Positions 23,461 through 35,400 of a stretch of DNA of 64,000 nt are shown in pieces. Below the pieces are notes generated by a model that made no database searches, was not told the origin of the DNA, and saw only the letters and a program-made list of their open reading frames with translations. Location of the stretch: positions 62,001-126,000 of the forward strand of contig JAQGDQ010000576.1 of NCBI GenBank assembly GCA_030141605.1, written 5' to 3'. The translations under genes and the position numbers were made by a program. Each line of letters opens with the position of its first letter. Position 1 is the stretch's first letter. This stretch comes from Tubiluchus corallicola (taxonomy: Eukaryota > Priapulida > Priapulimorpha > Priapulimorphida > Tubiluchidae).

Positions 23461-26400
23461 GGGCAAAATGAAAAGCAGACAGGGAAGTAATACATGAAAG
23501 TAAATGGATTTCCGCCATGTTCATTAGTATTGTGTGTAATTAATTTATCAAATTTTGTAAAAATATGAATTACTTGACACATTTGGACAGAACTTTTGCT
23601 GCAAAATCACCAGAATTCAACTACGACAACCACTAATAACTAATAAACGACTACAGTTTATGTTCAACGTAAGAAGCCATGAGATGAAGAAACACCCGAA
23701 AAATTGCGACACATTTTAGATTTGAACCCACGACCTTGTGAGTAAAACTTGCACGCTCTACTATCGAGAATAAAACCCTACCTGAATTCTCATCCTTACA
23801 ATACGCAACCAAAACAGCGTAATTGCGAAATTGTCCGTAAATTTCCATACCATTTGGTGGACTACTCATACTCAATACAAATTATCATGGATGGAGATTC
23901 CAATTTCACTTAGTGACTATTAACTCAAAGTTTATGAAAACTTCAACAAAAATGTGCAAGATTTTCTTTACCTGAACGCCAGCAGCCAATGCAAAGCCTC
24001 CGCCCAATAAGAAGAAGACGCCCCAGGGTAAGTTTTTGTGAACGGTCTCCCAGCCTATTAATCTCTTTCTTGGTGTTTTTGACTTGGTACCTGAAAATAA
24101 ATAAGATTTCAGCGCTAGGAATGAAATGGTAAAGACAGTACTTTATAGCCATGACAGCACAGTTAAGAGAGCAGTCATGTGTAGAGTCCAAAGCCACGCC
24201 ATTTCAGGCTGAGCTCCACTCGGTTTATTTCTACAGCCGATCTAGCCAATAAGAAACCCAGCTTTAGTCGTGCCAGCCGCTCAGTAATGGGAGTCGAGCT
24301 AGCGAAGATTTTCGCTCTTGTGAAAATCACGTGACACTACAAATCACTGAGTGAAATATGGCAAATGCATCGCAGATTCACCCCGGATTGTGAGTGTTGC
24401 TAGCAGAGATACTAAACTTTAACTATCTTTGAACGAGAGCGCTGTTCAATTCAAAATTGAGTAGTAAATGTAGTAGCAACTGACTCAGCTTCAGCTGAGC
24501 TAGCTGATTTACAGTGTGAGTCAGCTGATGTTGTGGCAACTGACTCAGCTTTAGCCGAGTTAGCTGATTTATTGTGTGAGTCAACTGATGTAGTAGCAAC
24601 TCACTCAGCTTCAGGTGAGCTAGCTGATTTATTGTGTGAGTCAGCTGATGTCGTGGCAACTGACTCAGCTTCAGGTGAGCTAGCTCATTTATTGTGTGAG
24701 TCGGCTGATGTAGTAGCAACTGACTCAGCTTCAGCTGAGCTAGCTGATTTACAGTGTGAGTCAGCTGATGTAGTAGCAACTGACTCAGCTTTAGCCGAGT
24801 TAGCTGATTTATTGTGTGAGTCAACTGATGTAGTAGCAACTCACTCAGCTTCAGGTGAGCTAGCTGATTTATTGTGTGAGTCAGCTGATGTCGTGGCAAC
24901 TGACTCAGCTTCAGGTGAGCTAGCTCATTTATTGTGTGAGTCGGCTGATGTAGTAGCAACTGACTCAGCTTCAGCCGAGCTAGCTGATTTACTGTGTGAG
25001 TCAGTTGATGCAGTAGCAACTGATTCGGTTTCAGCCTCTAACCATATGACAACCAGAACCTAGCTTATCCTCCAAAATTTTACAAGGTTGCAGCCATGGA
25101 AACAATAGCAACATTAAAACTAAACCATTTATCACTCTATTTATAAAAAGATTAGTTAATTAATAGCGAAAAATAGGACACAATTTTCTAAATTTGCAAT
25201 TAGTAGTTAAACAAACTAAGATTATTAACACGAGTACATACCGTCAGATGTGTCGTCACGGCAACGGAAGCTAGGACGCTCCGCAGGACATAAAAACAAT
25301 ACCAAAACAATCAATATTGCAGCTGTGCCGTCTGTGACATACCTACATGAATGTAAGCAGATTTAGCTGTAAAAAATAAGCTAATAATAATAATAATAAT
25401 GACATTTATTTTGCATAGCATCTAAATCTATAAACAGCACAACGGACAATACACAAAGATACTTCACAAAGATATTTAAAGGTTTACAAAATTAAACAGC
25501 AATCCTACTAAATTTCATAAAACTACAAAAAGTAAATACATAAAAAACACACAGATTCATAAAATACAAGCGTACAACGACAAATCGAAATTTAATTGCT
25601 TCAAAGATTGTATGCTATTTTAAATAAGTATGTTTTAATCTGTATTTTAAAAGTGCTCGTGTTCGAGTGTGCTGATGTGGATAGGCAGGCTGTTCCACAG
25701 AACGGATCCTGCAGCAGAAAAATGACATAGTGGAACAGCGCATTGTAGGAAGTGTAGGAACCGTAAGCAAAATGTTATCATATGACCTAAGATTATACAA
25801 GGTTCACATACTCTGATTCAAAGAGATTTCCCCATCCCGACGTGAAAGATGGCGATCGTGTCAAAAATAAAATAATTAACAGGATAAAATTTGCAAGTAC
25901 AACACCTTCCGAAAACCTGCAAAACACAATAAGAAAATCGTTAAACAAAGAAAATGAAAATAAACTATTTTTTCTACATAGCTTTCCCCCACTCAAGCCA
26001 CCTGGCAATATGTATGGGAATAATGCACACAATAACTACGGCCAAATCACGTTGAAAATACCGGTTCTCGTCTGATCACCGAAGTTAAGCAATGTAGAGC
26101 CTGGTTAGTACTTGGATGGGACCGCCTAGGAATACCAGGTGCTGTAGGCTTGCTAGATGCCCACACTGTATCTCGACACTAGGCGGAGGAGCTGCACAAG
26201 CAGCCAATGGCTACAGGGCGGAGGAGGTCAAGTGACCAAACGGCCATGTGTAAAGGAGTAAACCTTCCAAATCAGGAGTGGAGCCCCGAAGGCGGACCAG
26301 TGCAGCATGTTCACTGACTCCGGCAGCTCCTGCAGCCAACCTGGTGCCAAACGTATCGCTCCGCTTTCCTTTGGACTGCACCAGGGAGGAAGAGAGGGGG

Positions 26401-29400
26401 TTCCTGTTGTCTGGGCAACTCAGGATCTCCATACACTTTGCCCAGGCGTGCTCACTGACTCTGGCAGCTCCTGCAGCCAACCTGGTGCCAAACGTATCAC
26501 TCCGCTTTCCTTTGGACTACACCAGGGAGGAAGAGAGGGGGTTCTTGTTGTCTGGGCAACTCAGGATCTCCATACACCTTGCCCATGCGTGCGCCCTGGA
26601 GACGTTCAAGGATCGCACTGCTCAGCCACAGTCGACGCTGCAGCTCCATCAATGTGATCAATAACTGACTCTCTTGACGCACACTCCATTGTCTTCCAAG
26701 ACAGAAGGATGCCAACAAATAATTATATAATACAGAGCTTGCATTTATGATACCTGGCTTAGATAAGCCTTATAAGAAGTTTATAAGTTTAGATTGAAAC
26801 AGCCGTTATCAGGTGAATTTGAATCAAGATTAACCTGCATGGAAAAATTACAGCCTGAGCAGCTCTACACAGATTTGCTCAGGTTGTGGGAACAGCAATA
26901 GATGAATCCTAGCAGCAGAGTTGAACTCATTCATGTGAATCCATGATTGAGGCCTCGTATTAATTCAAAACATTTTCTTTCCTATTCACTTTTTTATAAA
27001 CCTCAATAGTAAGATTTTCACAGTGTCTTCATAATGTAGTTAAAATTTAGATTATATATATATAATGTGGCATCAATATTCTTAAATGTTCATTTTACGT
27101 CATTTTCCTGGTTTTAATGATGGTTAAAAGATGTCAGTTCGGACTTACATAGCTAGTCGATATAAGGAAAAATGATATTTACTTCATTTCAATAGGTTAG
27201 CAAACATCTGGAAAGGTGCAAAAAATGGATAAAGGCTTGTGGACGACCACTGGTCAGCTAAATGCTGAATATATAGTTGCGTTTGTATGTTCAAAACCAA
27301 GAGACTTTGATAAACATTTTTGTTACCCGTTTGTCTTAATGCTAGGCTTACAGGGTTAGTTCTATTGCAAAAATGACAGGATTTGGCACTCGTGTTTTTG
27401 CAGTTCTTTGAAACTTTGTCGCTGCACTCCACTTAAACTGTAAAGCCACTTCTTGGGTATGTTAATTTCTTGTAAAAATAACTGCTGCCTTGCAAAATTT
27501 GTGTGTGCAAAAGTACAAGCTGTTTATCTGCCGATTAGAAATTAGTTGTTTACTAAAGAGTTGTTGTTTAAAGTAAGCCGATGTCTCGATTTCCAGAGAG
27601 TGCTGTGGAAGTTGTAACTGTATATATTTAGGTGCTGCCATCTATTGACTAATCACTTTACATTTTACTAGCTAAACTCACACGCAGTATAATTGTTCGG
27701 TCCAGTGAAATTGCATACGCACTGGATCTCTCCCTATTTTACTGTAATGGTATTTGTAAAGTTTGCATAATTACCTATACCTATATATACTGACTGGATT
27801 CTACTTCTAGTCACTGTCTCACTCTCAGTGCAGTGCAGAAGTCATGCTAGTTGTGATACTCGTGTCACTTACTGTCTAACTCTCAGTGATCAGTGCAGGA
27901 CACTCTGGTCCTCAGTGTAGCAGTCATTCTACATGTGTGTATGTAGTCTAATAAACGTTTTCAGTTTTGTGCAGATATGTAGTATAGTGTTTTATTCTTT
28001 TTCTACAAAGTGTTCAACTACAACCTCATACATGACTTTCACAAGTGCATTTACATAACAACGAAGGCGGAACGATAGACTGATACATTTGACATCAATT
28101 ACGTTTTCTAGCAACATTAAGTTATAAGAATTTTGTACTTGAATGGTCCAAGTGCATTGTACTGTTCTCTAATTGCTCTGCTGGGCGTGTTCTGCACAGG
28201 TTCATTGTCGTCGTGGCGACAACCACAAAGCTTTCTGAAAAATAACGTTTATGTTATAACTCAGTTACGTTCAACAAAGTTTTACCATCTTCGCAAACTT
28301 TTAATCTAAGAAATATCATAATGGAAATAAAAAAACAACTATGTTCTTCTTCAATATTTTGTACATTCAATTTTTTGAACTTTCGTTTATAGTTGGGTTC
28401 TGTTTCCCTTTAAGTGTGTTGTCGGTTGAAACGTTTGTCTAAAACAAAACTGGACCCAATCTTAAACAGCAGGTCAAAGCAATCTACTCTTTAAAACATT
28501 GAAAGGAAACATACTATTTTTTCAAAAAATGACTTACGTGAAAGAATTATTACCATATAAACACAAGTTAGATTAGATTTTAGATTTAGATTTACTTCGC
28601 AATAAACATATACGTATACATTACATTACATGTGCACGATAATCAGGTTTTGTTAATACAAAAATATGATACAATTCATGAATTCTGCGCGAGAGACCTA
28701 AGAAGCTAGCTTATGGTAGGCCACTAGAATTAGTTACAAAAAAATTACATTAAAAGTTTGTGTTTGAGCCACTGGTTCTTCACTGTTACATGTATTTCGC
28801 CATTCGCTAGTTAGACGGACAGTAGCGCCTGTATTTCGAAAACGCAATGTATAAAAATAGGTGCTGTAACTCTCCGTTCATGTGTTAGTTTGTGACGAAA
28901 CTGCACACGTTCGACAGCTCATGCGTGAGCACAGCCGTAAATTTGGAAATTGAATTTTTATCTTAATAAAACTTGCCTAGTTTTAGTATAGCACACTGGA
29001 TATCTGACAGTAGCACTGTACTTCAATTTTCGCTTTCGCAAACACATGGAACACGCTCGTGGAATATTTTTCCTGTTGAAAATTGTGTTAGTTTGTGATG
29101 TATTCAACCGTTGGGCTCGCCCACCGTTAATTAAGATTTTAATCTATTATTTAATTATCACAAACGCCTTTGCAGTATTAATTGTGCTAAAATGTATACT
29201 CCACTGTAAATGTAAGTAAACCTCACTTACTTGAAACCGAAGAAGTAAAACTGTAGCCACAACCAGGCAATGGTGATGCAGACTAGAGCATTGGGTAGAG
29301 CGAACAACATCCAACTTGTGAACGAAATTTCAACTCCATAAATGCTGTAACAGAAAGAGTTTTCAACTCAGAAAAAATTTGATCTTTTTACATTTCGAAC

Positions 29401-32400
29401 GACAACACATACAGCCGCAGAGTTTTGCTGAAATTATTAATCTAATTAAATTTAACATTAAAGCTATCAGGTATAAATTGTTGTCCTCATTCGACCAACT
29501 TGACATCCCAGAAAGAAGAACAAGCTAGGTAAAAATCTAGATGCAGTGCCATCTATTGAGCATCCAAAACACCTGCTTTTTTATTAGATGCAAGATCGCT
29601 AGTTGTTACATTGGATATACAGTTGACCCTCGTTAAACCGGACCCCGTTAGCCCGGATATCGGATAAGACGGACGTCATCCGTGGTAAAGGAAACTGACC
29701 GATTTCCGTCCGAGCCGTAGCGCTAAACACAACACGGCCTACCAACTCACCATGAGCCATTGACGGGCCAAAGCCATTTTTTATTTAAACTGTACAATAA
29801 TTTCTTTATCCTCACAGGCTAACTATTTTAAAGTAATATACAGTATAGTATATAGTGCTATGTATATAGGCCTTATTAAGGTGATTATTCCTGTATAATA
29901 TAGACCATGTATAGGCATATCGGATAAATTGGATAATCGGCTAAACCGGACCCCCCCCCAATTAGTCCGGTTTAAAGAGGGTTGACTGTATTGAGGCAGT
30001 GAGTGTACAAGCAAAAGTGTCACAGGTAGAACCCAACGACTAACACTTCCCATATATCATTTGATATGAACGTCTGACCCAGATTAGAACTGTCTAATTT
30101 CTACATTTCCTTAGATACCTCTAAAATGCTAGCATGCTAAACAATAAATGAACTCACGTTTCAACTTGTCCGGCTAGAATCAAATTCGGAAATGTTCCGT
30201 ACAGGGTGGCCGTTCCACCAATGTTAGCTGAGTAACAAATACACAGCAACATGGCTTTGCACATTGTACTGTTCTCAATGCCCTAATAAATATCACATTA
30301 TTATTTCCTTCCACATAATTATTATTGCATATTACATATAGCTGTTACATATTTCTTCCGTAAACCGTGAGATTAATGCGTGATAAAAACGTTTGTAAAT
30401 TTTTCGAGGAAGGCCAGGCGCAAAAATTTCCACGCACATAGATTACGCTCTAATATTTAAATCACAGCTTGGTTTGAAGCAACATGTCGACCATATTTGA
30501 AGGTAACTGCTAGTTTATAAAACCACGAACAGCTGGACAATGCCAATACATTTAGCAGTGCCAACACACGCGTCAGTGAGTAGCATTAGGATTACGATAG
30601 GATAGGTTACCAAAATTGGGATGAAATATGCGGATCAGTTCAGATAATGAAAAATTAGTAAACGCTTGCAAACTTTAGCGTTTTTATTTAGTCTATCATC
30701 TGAAAGGACCTTTCCTGAAGGGTATTATAACGGGTATGAAAGGGTTAAGATTCTTATTAGGACAGTTCTTATAAGATAGAAACGCTTTGCTTAAAGATAA
30801 AAATACTAAAAAAACCACAGAGCACTAAACAGTTTACATGTGGCATTTGTTATCCCAGCAAATCTTTAGGAAAACAAAAAATAGCAACTGACGACATCTT
30901 CGCCTAGGACCGCGTACTAGAAACATGTTTATGCAACGATAAAAATAATCACAGTGAGAAGTACATGTAGTTTAAAAATTCTCAGCCCGAATGACCTAGA
31001 TGAAAGATGAACCGTAAAGAAACTGAATTTGAAAACTTCGACAAACGTGCAACATTAGAAGTTTTATCTCCAAAACATTTAGAAGAATAAAAACCAAAAA
31101 TGTTTTAGGTTTTACGTTAAGGCCACCCCGGTAGAGAACCTTGCCCTTTGATTACAATCACATTCTAAACATTTCATACTAAATTACCTACCACACACAA
31201 ACATAAAAAAGAGGTGTATAAAATTTTCATCTTCGCAGGCTAAAAGAATCTCTAAGTTTTTTGGTAATATTTTATTTACCGTATTTTCCCATGTATAAGA
31301 GACCCTTTTTTGCTCAGAATTTTCACTTTAAAAATAGGGGGTCTCTTATACATGGGAGTAAGCCTCCGACTCCAATCTGACACCAACTGGCAAGGTAAGA
31401 AAGCCAACCCTTGGAGAAGTCTGCAGCTGGGTCCTCAAGGCATGGAATGGTGTAAAGCCAGAGGTCATTATTAAATCTTTCAAGAAGTGTGGCATCTCCA
31501 ATGCCATGGACGGCACAGAGGACAATGCCATTTTTGAGCAGAGTGACTCCTCTGATGATGAACTGGCTGGAATTGCTGAAGGTCTGACTCCAGTTGATAT
31601 TTTTGATGAGAGTGATGAGGAATTTAATGATTTCTATGATGAATAAAGTTATTCATTACCGAAAAACTTTTTTCCAGAATTTTTGCCTAAAAATTGAAGG
31701 GGTCTCTTATACACAAGGGTCTCTTATACATGGGAAAATACGGTAGTTATTTTCCGCTGTTAAATTATTCGAAAACCGTTTTCAATTGCACGTTACGAAA
31801 ACCGGATAGCAAATATTTGCGGGATAAAAACTTTTAAAACTACCGGATGATATCAGATACGAGTACCTGCAAAATTTTGAGAATATCACCATTTTTGGAC
31901 AATAAAAATAACAAATCATTATTAGTCTAGAATTGATACCATTATGTTTGTTTCATTTTACACATTAGTAAAACAATGGCTAAAAATTTTCTAAAGCAGC
32001 ATCCTCGCTAATTTTAGCTACACGCCGCCATTATTGATGACCCTTACACTTCGTCTTTTCACACCCCATCTGTAGCAGACTTAGCTCTTCTTTTGTTGTT
32101 GTTAATCTTACTTATCGTGCACGAGGCGACATCTGTGACGTGAATGTAAAGCTTTTGGTTTTGGCCAGCTTTTCTGTTTGTTACCTGCTAGTCACCTGTC
32201 TGTGATTACACACCTGTGCTCTGAACAGTCAGGTTAACCCACTTTATGGGATCTGTTGGACATTTATGTTATGTTGGACATACTGATTATGTTAATAAAG
32301 CATTCAGTGGTATTAACCTCTGTTTACAGTGTTTTCTGTGATTACACCATCTACCGTTGAATGTTATTATTATTGTTTTCTTACTTGTTTTTACAGTTAA

Positions 32401-35400
32401 TAAGACTAATAAACAAATGGTAGGGGCTAAGTGAGCGAGTGTTTGTGAGAACGTGTGTTACGTCGTCAAGGTGGGCGGGGCTAAGTGAGCGAGTGTTTGT
32501 GAGAATGTGTGTTACGTCGTCAAGGTGGGCGGGGCTAAGTGGGCGAGTGTTTGTGAGAACGTGTGTTACGTCATCAAGGTGGGCGGGGCTGGTGACAATG
32601 GGCGAGTGTTTATGAGAATGTGCGTTACGTCATCAAGGTGGGCGGGGCTACATGCTGGTGACAATGAGCGAGTGTTTGTGAGAACGTGTGTTACGTCATC
32701 AAGATGGGCGGGGCTACGTGCTGGTGACAATGAGCGAGTGTTTATGAGAATGTGTGTTACGTCATCAAGGTGGACGGGGCTACATGCTGGTGACAATGAG
32801 CGAGTGTTTACGAGAACGTGTGCTACGTCGTCAAGGTGGGCGGGGCTGGTGACAATGAGCGAGTGTTTGTGAGAACGTGTGCTACGCCGTCAAGGTGGGC
32901 GGGGCTACGTGGTGGTGACAATGAGCGAGTGTTTGTGAGAACGTGTGCTACGTCGTCAAGGTGGGCGGGGCTGGTGACAATGGGCGAGTGTTTATGAGAA
33001 TGTGCGTTATATTGAACATCACACGAGTTTGAACGTGTGAGAATCACTGAACATAATAATACAAATATTAATAAATCAATTACTTGTGTGAATCCTGGTA
33101 CAACAACGAAGTCCTGACTAGAGGATGCTTCACAAACAGCCTCTCCTGGTGGCAAGACTGCCAAACGATCCGAATTTTCTAACAATTCAATGGTGTCCCT
33201 ATGTCGTATGCTACCATTTCTGTGGAACAATATGCAAATGATTACATATAGACATAGACACAGACATAGACATAGACATAGACATAGACACAGACACAGA
33301 CATAGACATAGACATAGACATAGACATAGACATAGACATAGACATAGACATAGACATAGACATAGACATAGACATAGACATAGACATAGACATAGACATA
33401 GACATAGACATAGACATAGACATAGACATAGACATAGACATAGACATAGACACAGACATAGACATAGACATAGACATAGACATAGACATAGACATAGACA
33501 TGGACATAGACATAGACATAGACATAGACATAGACATAGACATAGACACAGACATAGACATAGACATAGACATAGACATAGACATAGACATAGACATGGA
33601 CATAGACATAGACATTTTTATTTATCTCCTCATTTACACGTGTATACAAATTGACTACTATTGTTATAGTTATTGATTAAAAAGGATAAATTAAGCATAA
33701 AGGAAAGAGTTAAGGGGGTGCAGGAGAAAGGGTAGCGAAAGACCAATTGGTCATCGAGTCAGCTACCCTTCTCAGGTTAGTGAAAATTGTAAAAAATTTG
33801 TAGTGCTGCTGTTAACATGAATTTATGGGGGGATACATTAAACATGAAAGCGAAATAACTAAATAAACTATGCAACAAAGAAATTAAATGAAAAATATGA
33901 AATGATGATTAACAAAATATGTAAAGCATTTAACTAACTGATTAAAACAAAAGCTAGAAAAAAGTCAAACCAAAAAAAAACCATAAATAATAAATCAGTG
34001 AATGAAACAAAATATGTATAATAAACTCAAACAAAATATAATGAAGCAAAGATATGCAATCGTGTCAAATTAAGCGTAATGATAAAATACTATGCAACGC
34101 AAGAACTAGTGCAGAAAAATGGAGCAAACAAAATATGTAGTGAATTTTGAGTATGTGACTAAATAGACAATATGGCTCAAAAAATATAATAAAACTTAAT
34201 GATAACTGTGAAACAATGAGCAAAATAATCATAATAAAGTGAATATATATGAAGCGAGAAGAGCATAATATGGAAGTAAAAACAGAGCAACATTAAATTC
34301 TAAACGTTAACTTAATAATTTTCATCAAAACACAAACATTAGCAGCATACCAAAGATTATGAAAGTTGTGATTTACTATAAAGTTTCTCTAAATGTTTGA
34401 TCCTGTTATATCTCTCAAAATATTATAGGTTTTGCATGTCAAATGTAGACCTACATTAACTCAAATGTAGATTTAGGTAATTCAAATGTGTGCTGGTAAC
34501 TCAAATGTAGATTTAGGTAGTTCAAATGTGTTAACAATGGTCTTAAACAATTGTAGACACGTGTCAAGTCAAAGGTGACATTTGTATCTCAAATGTGGAT
34601 AGGTGGTAAAGTTTCAGGATGTAAAATTTAATCTTCTTTAATTTCAATTTAATAATTGCTCCTAAGTTAAAATAACAACGTTATGGGCCTACTAATAGAT
34701 GCACTATCTTTGGTTTATCTTTTTCTAATTTGCACTTAAATAACTTAATTACCGATTTATTCAAAGTAATGCATCTACATTTGACTTACCTAAGTCACAT
34801 TTGAGTTACCAAAACACATTCGAAATTCCTATGTCTACATTTGACTTGCCTAAGTCACATTTGAACTTTCCTGTGTCTACATTTGACCTACCTAAGTCAC
34901 ATTTGAACTTTCCTGTGTCTACATTTGACCTACCTAAGTCACATTTGAACTTTCCTGTGTCTACATTTGACCTACCTAAGTCACATTTGAACTTTCCTGT
35001 GTCTACATTTGACGTGTAAAACCTATAGAAACTTAACTGCCACTACATAAGAGCTTAAAGCATAAGAAAAGAATCTCCATAAGTAAAGATAAAAAATTTG
35101 TCCTAACTTCTGTACCACTTACAAGCTGTCTTGTTGCATACAGAGCATGCGTTAGCACTAACTCTATATAAATCTTGTAATTTTAAACTCCCATGATGAC
35201 TGTTAGTTGCAGAAATTTTACAAGAAGTTCATATAATATTACGTTAAAACACAAGAAAACCCTTCATAAACAAAAGGTTGAAAATGCGTTTTGAAGTTTT
35301 ATACCACTTACATACTGCCTTTTTGCATGCAGAGCTTGAGTCGGCAGTAATGCTGTATAAAACTTGTACATTTAAAAAACTCACGCGATGACTGTTAGCA

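Noticed and set aside
22594-23497. 298- and 212-residue His/Thr/Tyr-rich frames
   Set aside because: Pure translation of the CATA/CA satellite; the only real coding there is exon 13 on the opposite strand.
24423-25063. Two opposite repetitive frames ([19 protein letters not shown] and [19 protein letters not shown])
   Set aside because: 60-bp minisatellite with length divisible by three; both strands open, located in an intron.
25842-26075. Plus-strand frame conserved between 25.8 kb and 55.0 kb ([11 protein letters not shown])
   Set aside because: Antisense shadow of SLC13 exon 10 in both paralogues, which explains the conservation.
26211-26718. Overlapping plus and minus frames repeated at 26, 48 and 60 kb (for example [11 protein letters not shown] on the minus strand)
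   Set aside because: They follow the retroelement body, differ by indels between copies, and have no recognisable domain on the minus strand.
32507-32872. CRISPR-like array of repeated units
   Set aside because: Units are contiguous variants of one sequence without unique spacers, in a eukaryotic intron; it is a minisatellite.
33190-33654. (His-Arg)n frame of 154 residues
   Set aside because: Translation of the (GACATA)n microsatellite.
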